64,000 nt of DNA from Sycon ciliatum. Taxonomy: Eukaryota > Porifera > Calcarea > Leucosolenida > Sycettidae. Position numbers and translations under genes: made by a program. Of this stretch, positions 36,361 through 48,300 are shown in pieces. The stretch's first letter is position 1; the number at the start of each line of letters is the position of its first letter. Below the pieces are notes generated by a model. That model was not told the origin of the DNA. It saw nothing but the letters and a program-made list of their open reading frames with translations, and ran no database searches. Location of the stretch: assembly GCF_964019385.1 (NCBI RefSeq), contig NC_088655.1, positions 6,042,158 to 6,106,157 on the forward strand, in the 5' to 3' direction.

Positions 36361-39300
36361 ATGCGTCCTTGCTTGTTTGCCTCTGCGTACATGTGTGTGT
36401 GTGAGTGTGTGTCCTAGTGTATACCTGAGTTTTAAAACACCTGCGCTAGTCAAAGAAACTGTTCTTTCAGCTGCCATTCCTCTCTCTGTGCTTTCAGCTG
36501 CCATTCCTCTCTCTGTTCTTTCAGCTGCCATTCCTCTCTCTGTGCTTTCAGCTGCCATTCCTCTCTCTGTGCTTTCAGCTGCCATTCCTCTCTCTGTGCT
36601 TTCAGCTGCCATTCCTCTCTCTGTGCTTTCAGCTGCCATTCCTCTCTCTGTGCTTTCAGCTGCCATTCCTCTCTCTGTTCTTTCAGCTGCCATTCCTCTC
36701 TCTGTGCTTTCAGCTGCCATTCCTCTCTCTGTGCTTTCAGCTGCCATTCCTCTCTCTGTGCTTTCAGCTGCCATTCCTCTCTCTGTGCTTTCAGCTGCCA
36801 TTCCTCTCTCTGTGCTTTCAGCTGCCATTCCTCTCTCTGTTCTTTCAGCTGCCATTCCTCTCTCTGTGCTTTCAGCTGCCATTCCTCTCTCTGTGCTTTC
36901 AGCTGCCATTCCTCTCTCTGTGCTTTCAGCTGCCATTCCTCTCTCTGTGCTTTCAGCTGCCATTCCTCTCTCTGTGCTTTCAGCTGCCATTCCTCTCTCT
37001 GTGCTTTCAGCTGCCATTCCTCTCTCTGTGCTTTCAGCTGCCATTCCTCTCTCTGTGCTTTCAGCTGCCATTCCTCTCTCTGTGCTTTCAGCTGCCATTC
37101 CTCTCTCTGTGCTTGTGCCAATCTCAATCGTGCTTGAAAGCGTTGATTTCAGAAGTCGTCGAAAGTCGAAATCTAACCTAAATTACCCATTTTTGTATCC
37201 ACTCTGCTCATGGCGAAGTATAGGATGTAATGAGTGGACCCCTCGTGTTGCATAATCATGACAATAGGTGTGACATTTTCTATACCAGGAGTGGGGCTCT
37301 GTCCGGGAGAGCCCAGTGCAGTCACTTAGAATAGATGTATCACTGTGCTGCGTAGGAGAGCCACCCAAATGTGTAAAATCCATACAAAAAGGATCCTAGC
37401 TGATCCATAAGTCTGAGTTGTCATGGCCACTGGACTGGCTGTGACGTAGGACTTTCAAGCCCTAATGCTTTCTGAGAACTCCTGGTAGTCTACTGCTCAA
37501 TTTAAACTCAGAAAACAAGAATTTGATATTTGAGTCAAAAACTGGTCCAAACCAGGTTTGGCATACTTCTAAGTAATTCTGTCTATGTTCCTGATATGAA
37601 GTATGTCTTTCTGCTGTTGTACTCTTAGGCAGTGTGGTCTTAGACGAATTGGCAGATGATAATGAGGATCTGTCAGAGGACGATGATGAGGATGAAGATG
37701 AGAGCGAGATAAATGAGCTGGAGTTTTTGAAGCGCACCAACATGGCTGACATTGCTGAGTACCATATTTCGCAACGGGAATATGATCTGCTCAACAATCG
37801 AAGTACCGGTTTCCAGTCGGTGCTGGCAGCCATAATGAGGTCACACAGGAAAGACAAGAATTTCATGAGAGCAATTAGCGCTGGCATTGGCAACAGTAAG
37901 TTCATAATTCAAGTGACTAGTTTGAGAATGGATTACTACTGGATTACTAGTATTTGTGATAATGCACTGCTCATTTCAGTGAAGGCAATTTGCCTGCAAA
38001 CAAATTATTTATAAAGAAGCTGCGGGAGGCGTCCTTCAGAATTTTGAATATGAGAATGCTTATTGTATATAGCCCAGAATCTACGAAAACCAGGTTACAG
38101 GTTTGGGTGGACTCATAGTGATATCAAAATAACTCAAACACAGCAGGGCATTGTGTTAAAAATCCGAAAAAAAAACATTAAATCGTTATCTGCAAATAAT
38201 CGACGCGGAGACAACAATTTTATAATAGCTATAAAGAGAACAAATTCTGCTGTCATCGCCACACTACAACAAAGTCATGAAGGTTTACCAAAATCGATTT
38301 TCTTGTCACAATCATCAGTGGAAAGCCGTGACTGAAGAATAACCATGCCAAATCAATAATTTATATACATTCAATAATGTGTTACGAGAACAAAACAAAG
38401 TGCTAAAAATAGAATGAGGGAAGGTGAGACAATAGAAGTAAAGTGAGAGCTAAGTGCAACAGGGGTGAGGAACTAATTGCAACGCTAGAACTGTATAGTG
38501 AGACAAACAATCATGCTGTGCACCTACGAAAACAATCTTAACGCAACTACATGTTTCTTTTGCTTACAAAGATCAGGCTTATGCAAACGAATACAAACAG
38601 CCTCAAGTACTTTCAACTGACTAGCGTACCGTGCACGACAAAGAACAGAAAAACTAAAATCATCATACACATGCAGACACTTAGGGTGAGACAACAGATG
38701 AAGAAAAACGGCAGACTTCTTACGATCACAATCACCATCCGATTCCTCGTCTCCACCAACCGCAACCTCGTCCCCCGTCTCATCTTCCAACTCGTCCTCA
38801 GTGTCGTCCTCCGTGTCATTCTCCTCATCACCACCGATCAGTCCCAGGCTCGCTTCATGTTGCTGAACCTATGTTCGTTGACTCCTCCTTTGATCTTGAT
38901 GGACACAATGCACCATAAAAACACAAGAAAGTACACCACAACAACATCCAGCTCAAGACCAACGTGGACTCTGCGGCGAGGTGATCATGGTGATGCCCCC
39001 ATCGCCATCGTTGCCGTTGCCTCCCCCAGAACCGCCACCTGCATCTGCCATCGGCAGTGCTGGGGCTGAGTCTGTGGTGTCGCTGGCACGGGCAAATATG
39101 GATGAGGTAAGCACTGAACATGAACAAGAAGAAAGAAGGCTGAAGGAAACGGAATTCAACAGAGAAAACAACACGATCAACATTCAAAGACCTAGACGAT
39201 CAACGGCTAATTATTCAATGAATTATTACAGTACTGGACGTCAAGCACCGGCGAAGACACTGGGAACAGAAGACTTAGCAACAACAGGAACAACAACAAT

Positions 39301-42300
39301 GACAACAACAACAATGGTATCAAATTACCATCAAGATCAAAGGAGGAGTCAACGAACAGAGGTTCAGCAACGTGAAGCGAGCCTGGGACCGATCGGTGGT
39401 GATGAGGAGAATGACACGGAGGACGACACTGAGGACGAGTTGGAAGATGAGACGGGGGACGAGGTTGCGGTTGGTGGAGACGAGGAATCGGATGGTGATT
39501 GTGATCGTAAGAAGTCTGCCGTTTTTCTTCATCTGTTGTCTCACCCTAAGTGTCTGCATGTGTATGATGATTTTAGTTTTTCTGTTCTTTGTTGTGCACG
39601 GTACGCTAGTCAGTTGAAAGTACTTGAGGCTGTTTGTATTCGTTTGCATAAGCCTGATCTTTGTAAGCAGAAGAAACATGTAGTTGCGTTAAGAGAGCAT
39701 GTCTGAGAATACCAAAGTATGTGTGCAAGTGGATCTCTCCGATTTCGATCAAAATTTGCAGGTAGGTTCCCTTTGGGGTGTGGATCGATTATGCAAAGCC
39801 CTTGAAAAAGTTTCTGAAGGGAACCTTAAAATTTGCATACCCCTCAAGAATGGCCGAAATATCACATTATTTATGGGTCTAGAAACGAGTCACGCCACAG
39901 CGTATACGACCAAGCTATGAACAAAACTCCATCAAGCCAACATTGCCTCACCTTAGAAAAGTTCCTGGAGCAGTACCGCTTAGCCACGCCAGCATCCCAG
40001 AAGACGAGGTCCATCACCCCCTGACGCCACAAATGATCGTCTTGAAAATAGCCAATTTACAAGCGCTGGCAAAACAGCCAGCTACGTCCTCAATTGGCCA
40101 GAACTATACACCGGCAGATAGTAGAACACCTCTTCTAGCGCTGAGGACATGTCCCCCATCTTCCTTTTGGGGTTTTCTTGAAATAAACTTTTTTGAATTT
40201 TTCCACTCGACCATGCTGAAATACGGCCAAAGTCATACCTGCGCAGGAAAGCTCGCCACTCCGCGACGTCTCCTCAGCAATTTCTACTCCAACACTACTC
40301 CCAAGGCCGCAGAACAACGTGTAGTGCTGACTCTGACAAGGAAAAGCAGCGGTGATCACTTGTCACTCCAAACGACAAGCTTCTCCTTGCGCCACCAATA
40401 ATATTTTGTGCGACTGTTGCTGCAAAAGTGACTGAAGGCCTGAGCGCAGTTTTTGAATTTTATTGCAAGATGCATGGTGAAATCACGTGCCTTGTGACGC
40501 AAGAATGCCAAGTCGCGTGGCCCACGGCTCACGAGATTTCAGAGTCACCTTTGTCAAGTGCGCTTGTTACTCGCCTTGAACGCCCGTTGGTCTGGAAGTG
40601 ATCACACTTGTGTTGTTACGGCGCTCAAGAACACGCCGACCGTGTTGTAGGCCTACGAACCGGGACTTTCCCTGACCATGTAGGTCGAAGACCAGTGAAA
40701 TGATGATGAAATCACATTCTTTATGACGTAAGAAATCTCTCATGCAGTTCACGCGACAAGTGCGTGCAGCCAGTGCTGCTCGCGTGCCAGTCAACACAAA
40801 GGGACCGAGCTAGTCGCTTTTGTCGAGCATCGACATGAAAACAAGGGACTTTTACTGTTGGACTATGTTCGGGATTGCAGGAGGTAAGTGTGAAAGACGA
40901 ATAACTCTCTATGCTGTACGGGGCATATTCCAACGGCTTGCTGCCATTGCAACACTCCTAGGGCAGTTTGTGGGGGTTCTCAGCAGTTCAAGCAGGAAAT
41001 GAAGCTCATCTTACCTCTGCCATCATGGTCTGTTCCGAGTAGCGTTCCAGGCACATTCGCGATCGATGGCCGCGTAACGTGATGCAGGAAGCGTCATCCT
41101 ACGTCACAGAGCACGCGATCTCACCGTGCATCTTGCAATAAAATTCAAAAACTGCGCTCAGGCCTTCAGTCACTTTTGCATCAACAGTCGCACAAAAAAT
41201 TTTTGGTGGCGCAAGGAGAAGCTTGTCGTTTGAAGTGACAAGTGATCACCGCTGCTTTTCCTTGTCAGAGTCAACACTACACTTTGTTCTGCGGCCTTGG
41301 GAGTAGTGTTGGAGTAGAAATTCCTGAGGAGACGTCGCGGAGTAGCGAGCTTTCCTGCGCAGGTATGACTTTGGCCGTATTTCAGCATGGTCGAGTGGAA
41401 AAATTCAAAAAAGTTTATTTCAAGAAAACCCCAAAAGGAAGATGGGGGACATGTCCTCAGCGCTAGAAGAGGTGTTCTACTATCTGCCGGTGTATAGTTC
41501 TGGCCAATTGAGGACGTAGCTGGCTGTTTTGCCAGCGCTTGTAAATTGGCTATTTTCAAGACGATCATTTGTGGCGTCAGGGGGTGATGGACCTCGTCTT
41601 CTGGGATGCTGGCGTGGCTAAGCGGTACTGCTCCAGGAACTCTTCTAAGGTGAGGCAATGTTGGCTTGATGGAGTTTTGTTCATAGCTTGTTCGTATACG
41701 CTGTGGCGTGACTCGTTTCTAGACCCATAAATAATGTGATATTTCGGCCATTTTTGAGGGGTATGCAAATTTCAAGGTTCCCTTCAGAAACTTTTTCAAG
41801 GGCTTTGCATAATCGATCCACACCCCAAAGGGAACCTACCTGCAAATTTTGAGCGAAATCGGAGAGATCCACTTGCACACATACTTTGGTATTCTCAGAC
41901 ATGCTCTCTTAAGATTGTTTTCGTAGGTGCACAGCATGATTGTTTGTCTCACTACACAGTTCTAGCGTTGCAATTAGTTCCTCATCCCTGTTGCACTTAG
42001 CTCTCACTTTACTTCTATTGTCTCACCTTCCCTCATTCTATTTTTAGCGCTTTGTTTTGTTCTCGTAACACATTATTGAATGTATATAAATTATTGATTT
42101 GGCATGGTTATTCTTCAGTCACGGCTTTCCACTGATGATTGTGACAAGAAAATCGATTTTGGTAAACCTTCATGACTTTGTTGTAGTGTGGCGATGACAG
42201 CAGAATTTGTTCTCTTTATAGCTATTATAAATCGTTATCACAGGAAATAAATGAAGAGAGATCCACGTCCACCAGATTGAAGGAGGAGACATGGATGATT

Positions 42301-45300
42301 TTTGTTTGCGTGACAAAACAAGGTAGATATGTGGGGGCAGGCTTGTTGTGGCCCCTTGGTGCTGCAGGCGGTATTGGCCATGGACAGTTCGGCATGAATT
42401 TACTTTGCTCCTCACTCAGCACATCCTGGGGCTGAATACATGTCCTGGCGTGCTCTGGCGCGACACACTACAAGGAAACCTGACTCCAGGTGACATCATG
42501 GTACTTTTTGAAGGGTTAATCTAGTACAACTGTTCAGAAACAAGCAAGAATACGGCCTTTCAAGCTGTCCCACTGTTCATAGTATGCACATAGTGTGCTG
42601 GCGTGCTGCAGTGTCTGCTTGGTGCTGACCAGGAAGTGAAATCTTGGCACGCTGTACCCGTGCAGCTAGATTGCTAGCGAGGAAAGTCTCGAGTGGGGGC
42701 CTCTCAATCTGCTCGCTCATTTGCCTGGCATTCAGTAGCAGTTCATCGCCAAGGACTTCCATTCAAAACAGTTTTCACACTGCTCTTGCAACTTTTTTCC
42801 TCGTGAACTTGCTGCAAACGCATCAGCTCTGCTGGGCGTTTTTGCTTTGCGTGAGGCCCAGGAACAGCTAGTGCCTCCGTACTTTGATTGGCTGGATCGA
42901 TGTCGTCCAGGCGCTGCTCGTTGTCGCCATCACGACTCTAACTGGAGACGATTTCTTTTCCATTTTCCGCAGCAGCAGCTAGCGCAGAAATTTCGTGTAG
43001 GAGATGAAATCGGTTCGGTCAGCTCAAATACTCTTCGTCGTGACTGGAGGAGTAGCAGGGAATATCCTACTGGAAGTCCTATGACTTCCCTGACTGCTGA
43101 AAACCTTCCTGCCATGACTGCTCCTTCTTCAAATAAGCGAGATTCTCTTTGGTACCACTTCGCTGCACCCGAGCACCCACGCGGCACAACCTTTTTACAA
43201 AACATAATTTTTCTAAAGAAAATGATTTTCACCCTCAGCCTGGTTTCGCAGAAGTGGGGACCATATTTTAATGTACGCAGATCTCTTATACAGGTGATGA
43301 AAGAGGACACTGTGCAGCCATGCCTGTTTTGCAAAGTGGTTGAACAAATGACCTTACTAACATAACCTTTCTGTTTTGATTTACATTTTATTAAACCTCG
43401 GATGTTGAGCCAATAGTAAATATGTAAAGAGAAAAGGACCTATAAGTTACTAGTTATGACTAACAGTTCACCAAGGTAACGAGATAATATACAGTCAGAT
43501 AGTGCGACAACGAGGCACGAAAATGACAAGGATATTGAGACATTTGACGACCTGATACCTAGCTCCAACACATCTATGGCTCAGGTGCGGAAAGTTTGCG
43601 CTATGCGGCTGACCACGAACATTTCCCACAACAGCAACAAGAGGTTCAGAGTGCTGAAAATATTTTAATTCCTTCTGACAGCTGTTTCGGTCATCAGAGA
43701 CCTCATCAGAGAAGGTAGAATGTTGAATGACTTGACAAAGAAATAAATCACCTATTATTTTTTATACTGACTGTTGCAACAAGATGGCACGTCAATAAAT
43801 GCTCACATGATACTCAAAGTGTGAAAATAAGGTGTAAAACTCAAGGACTAGTTGTTATTGTTAAAATCAAAGGAACGTCGGGATAGAGGGGATAGTTATG
43901 CCGGATACTGCAGCACAGCACAGATACAGTAGTCATGCGAGTGGCCCATCTGACATCTACTCGATTCACTCCCTCACCGTGCTGCACTGTCGGCTCACTT
44001 CGTGCCCGTCCAGTTGAGTTCACGTACATATTACTAGTACGCAGTCATTATTGTAGAATTGTTGGCTGTTTGTGTTGAAAAACACACGCACACAGCTGTC
44101 ACCCGGGACGTCCATGGGACCTTGGCTCCATGACACTGCACTACGTTGTTTTCTTCACTCTTCTTCTCCTCTCCACTCCACTGCTGCTTGAACGGCACAC
44201 AACTTGAATTACGTAAGAAGAAAGTAAGCAGCCGCACACGGCACTTGAAAAGGGGATGCGCAATGAGTGAGCCGACGGTGCAGTATGGTGATGGAGTGCA
44301 TGGAGTAGATGCCATATGGGTCACTCGCAGGACGCCTCTAGCTGTGCTGCGCTGCAGTATCCGGCATAACTATCACCTCTATCCTGACGTTCCTTTGATT
44401 TTAACAATATCAACTATTCATGTAGCACTTGCCACGGCGTGCTTTGCACTTCTCTACGCGCGCTGTCACTATAGGTTCCGCGCTTTGCTTCCTTCTTTTA
44501 TACTACTGTTTTTTTCATGTCCACTTCATTCCTGATGATGGTCATGAGGACCGAAACGTTGAAACGATACCTCTAATGGATTTGTGTGAAATGCAGTGTT
44601 CTCTTGAGTGTAGGCAGGTTGCCTGCAAACAATAACAACTATTCACTGAGTTTAAACCTTATTTGAGTCATACTTTGAGTATCAAACGCGCGCTTATTGA
44701 CGCGCCATCCTGTTTCAAGAGTCAGTATAAAATAGGTGATTTCTTTATTTTTTGAATCATTCGACATTCCACCTTCTCTCATGAGGTCTCCGATGGCCGA
44801 AACAGCTGTCAGAATGAATTAAAATATTTGCAGTACTCCGAACCTCTTTTTGCTGTTGTGGGGAATGTTCGTGGTCGGCCGCAGAGGCCAAATGTGGTGG
44901 GGATGAAGTGGACGTAGTAATTTATAGGTCCCTTTTCTTTACATGTTACATTTCATTGAAGATCATTCCCATCACAAAGAGACCCATCAGGGATTGGGTA
45001 CCTCAGTTCGGTTGGGTTGCGACGAGGGAGAGGATAGTTAATCTGCTCTCAATATATCCAGCTCATTGTTGTCCAACTTGATAAACGCTGTTTTACCTAC
45101 AACTACAAACACAAAGTCCTGTTGGTCAGTAAGGGTACTTGGTACATAATTAGAATCTGTAGGTAATAAGTCTTGGACATGGGAGTCCACTTGGACGGCT
45201 TTCAATGGGCCACTGTGTTGACAGTAGCCTGTGTACAGGCAATGTTCAGGTCGTTTTCTCCTTCCCTCTATCCATGTTCCTAACAGTTTAAATTATTTAC

Positions 45301-48300
45301 TTTGCTTGTTTCTCTATCAGAAATGCCCAGCTCAAAAACACAAAATCTGATTGCACTCACACACAGACGAAAGAAGGAACTTGCAGCATTCCAAGACGGG
45401 CTCTTGACATCGCCGGAACGAGTGAGTTAAGATTTGCTCTGCTTTATCTTTCACCTGGGCCTTGTCCCTCACTAGCTTATGGAAAGAGGCGGAAGTTGGT
45501 AACAATAGAGGTGTGTCTAGTTACTGAGCAGATACTGGTGAAATAGAGCACTCCTACTAGCACGTCCAGGGTTTGTCCAAAGAGGTATGGAGCGGGTGCA
45601 AGCCGGTATAAGTCAAGTTCATTTGCGCATAGTTTTACATGTCAGCCGGTTGTGAAAAAACGGAATCTTCATCATGAACTCATCAGAATGGTGTGACAAG
45701 GCCAAATGTCTATGGCGGGACACTGGCCTGGAAAAAATCATATGCTTGGGCTATAGAACACCGGTTGGTTTCAGCTAAGTACAGTAAGGAGTTTTCTCAG
45801 TTGGTGAATTGTCGTCAAGCGTTTTATTCCACATTCACTCGCAACGATAGAGCTCTTCTCCCACTCCACTCAAAGAGCAAACGTTGTTCATATGGCAAAG
45901 AAAAAGAGTTCAGGAAGGAGACTATTTGAATGTTTGCACAACATGTAAACGTCAGTGGCATGACCTGCGCGCAGCGGCGCACACAGAGGTGAACACGCCA
46001 ACTACAAAAGGTGCACTAAGACTATGTAGAGGTCTTAGAGGTCAAAATGGAAAACGGAAGCACTTAGCATCATTTTCATCATTTTCAACTTGAAAACAAG
46101 GATTTGCAAAATCTGTACGCCTGGTAACGCCCAAGGCTATACCCCTAGGATGTGTATAAAGATCACCCATAATAACATAAAAGATGTATTTCTCGGACAT
46201 CCTCTACCCTAGCAAATCCTCTTTGTCGCACATATCAATTGATTGGCTTCATACAGATTGAGAGTCTGACAACAGAGCTGAAGCAAAGTTCATTTGAGCT
46301 GCATGATGAGGAGGAAGAGGTAACGATGAGCCCTGCAAAGATGCCCAGGAAGACTTGGCTACCACCAGAGCAAAGAATGAAGGTGAGTGACTGTTCTCTC
46401 TTTACTGCACACTCCAAAAAAAGGGACTGCTACAACTGCACAGTTCAGCAGCTGGTACATGGCAAGAAAGAAAATAAAGGAAAAAAGATTCACAGACAGT
46501 TCGAACACAAACGTAAAAGTAAGTCTGAGAGAACGATTATCAGGTAGAAGAAGGAGTGATATTGCCTTCACACAGAGCTGGAAGGTTCGATGGACTTCTC
46601 ATGTGCTCTGGATGTCAGTCGTGAGTCGGTCCAGTGTCAAGTCAAAGCGATGGAAAAGAGTGAGCTCCAGTGTAGTGATAGTGACTGCGTTGTTCTTACA
46701 CCACCTAGCTGTCATATGTTGCATTCTACACATCACTGCATGTGTCGTACTCACACCTTCATGATGTGCTACATTCACACTGCTGTATGTTATAGTCTCT
46801 TGTCATTCCAGTAATCATTACATTCTGGCCAGCTCACTACACTGGCGCAGTGAACAGCTCAAACAACTTGACGCTATGGCAAAGGGACGACCTCCGAAAG
46901 AATTTTCTCCTGGCTATGGTGGAGATACGGGCGCAGACTTCAATCTCTGGCTAGAAGATGTCGATGATTATATGAAGATCTGCCAAGTGACGGACCCAGG
47001 AGACAAGAAGTGCCTTTTCTTGAATCTCGCCGGTCTCAATGTCAGGAGGATCGTCAAAGGTTTAGTCGTTCCCGTTCCAGACGATGCAACTGACGATAAC
47101 CCGGGAGACACTTACAAAGCCCTCACTGAGTCACTTCGTTGCCATTTTCGACCGTCCATCAATGCGACGTCAGAGCGGCACAAGTTTCGTCAGATTAGGC
47201 AGCTGCCGGACGAATCGGTTTCAACTTTCATGAGTCGGCTGAGAGAGAAAGTGGAACTGTGTAGTTTCGCATCGACAGATGTTGACACTGTAGTCAATAC
47301 TCAAGTCCGCGACCAGTTAATTGCTGGATTGAGGTCGCAAGACTCGAGGCGCGAACTATTGAAGGAGCCTAAGCTGACTTTGGCGGATGCTCTCTCGAAG
47401 GCAGTTGCTATGGAAGCATCACTTTTGGACTCCAACTTGTACAACAGTGAACCAGGACCTAGTGTAGCAGCATGTGTGAAGCCAGAGACCACAGCGGCTG
47501 TGTCAGGCAGTCAACCCAAGCACCAGCTCAAGAGGAAAATGACGAAAGGTCCTGGCTGCAAGTACTGTGGTCGAATGCATGCCAATGGAAAGCAGTTCTG
47601 CCCAGCAGCACATGTCCGTTGCAACAGCTGCAGGAAAGTTGGCCATTTCGAAGCGGTTTGTCTCTCACGCAAGCCTAACAAAGCCAATGCAGTGGATGCG
47701 GAGGAAGACAGTGACACTGCACAAGTGGTGTATGATTCTATTTTCGCGTGCAGCGATAAGGCAGCCAGAGGCCAGTTCACCATGACACTGATGGTGAATG
47801 GCAAGCCATGTGAGGGATTGCTTGACACCGGAGCAACACGCACCATTCTCACGGATGATGTGGTGCAGCCTACCCGCTCAAGTGACCGCATACTTCGAGC
47901 ATAGAACGGTGGCGAAGTGAAGACTCTTGGCATGGCGGACGTCGATATTGCTGTAGGAGACAACACCATTCTCTGTGAATGTTTCGTTGTACCGGCTGGC
48001 AAGCGTTCTGTATTGTTTGGACAAGATGTCATCTCACAATTGGAACTGCTTGTGAATGCACACATGGCAGATACAGCACGTCTTGTTGAAACTGCTCCAG
48101 TTTCTATCACTGTGGACAAGAGCGCTAGACCGGTAGCCCAACCAGCTCGTCGCCCTCCATTTAGCGCCAAAGCCGACATAGAAAAGGAGTTGGCACGCCT
48201 GGCTAAGGCTGACATCATTGAGCCCGTGAAGGAGGCATCGCCTTGGGTCTCGCCCGTTGTGCCTGTCCGTAAGTCTAACGGTACACTCCGGTTATGTGTG

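Larger units (their letters stand above)
38101..38901 (-). mobile_element. Penelope-like element 3' end, left copy (minus strand)
   Basis: Minus strand from 38901 down: the end of a GIY-YIG-like coding region (38790-38545), a 3' untranslated part, a hammerhead (38324-38285) and flank. The tract 38215-38901 is inverted against 39326-39692 plus 41913-42232, so it is one arm of a palindrome whose other arm carries the TTAA fold-back element. Confidence 0.7.
39693..41908. mobile_element. 2.2-kb fold-back element with about 785-bp inverted repeats, TTAA duplication
   Basis: TTAA at 39689-39692 and 41909-41912. Both ends begin GAGAGCATGTCTGAG, and inverted repeats extend to about 40475 and 41120 with only scattered differences. 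The TTAA target suggests piggyBac-type mobilisation, but the ends do not resemble the other two piggyBac-like elements here, and the 640-bp centre has no transposase. Confidence 0.8.
39326..42232 (+). mobile_element. Penelope-like element 3' end, right copy, split by a fold-back element
   Basis: Mirror copy of 38215-38901 on the + strand: GIY-YIG-like end (39326-39692), a TTAA insertion (39693-41908), then the 3' untranslated part with a hammerhead (42126-42165). Apart from the insertion, the arms match closely. Confidence 0.7.
43602..44885. mobile_element. Palindromic hammerhead (family A) retroelement pair
   Basis: The arms 43602-44040 and about 44260-44885 are inverted copies with moderate divergence (shared TGACCACGAACATT at the tips, ATAGTTATGCCGGATACTGC internally). 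The left arm has a hammerhead on the minus strand and the right arm has one on the + strand, both pointing outward. The right arm is further split by a 215-bp insert. No coding domain was seen. Confidence 0.7.

Noticed and set aside
36049..37255. ORFs of 349 and 381 codons in opposite directions
   Set aside because: Created by the 27-bp and TG repeats within intron 7 of the CARD gene; a spliced repeat protein cannot be fully excluded but has no support.
42847..43365. 172-codon ORF in intron 8
   Set aside because: No domain, no splice support, and equally long ORFs on the opposite strand; left unassigned.
44532..44575. Hammerhead-like CTGATGA...GGTC...GACC-GAAACG motif
   Set aside because: The catalytic boxes and stem II are present, but no stem III or stem I can be paired and there is an extra base before stem II; kept only as part of the 215-bp insert.
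46257..46382. Shorter exon 10 ending at AAG|GTGAGT
   Set aside because: A good donor, but it leaves phase 0 and needs a weaker acceptor (CACAGAG) for exon 11; kept as an alternative only.
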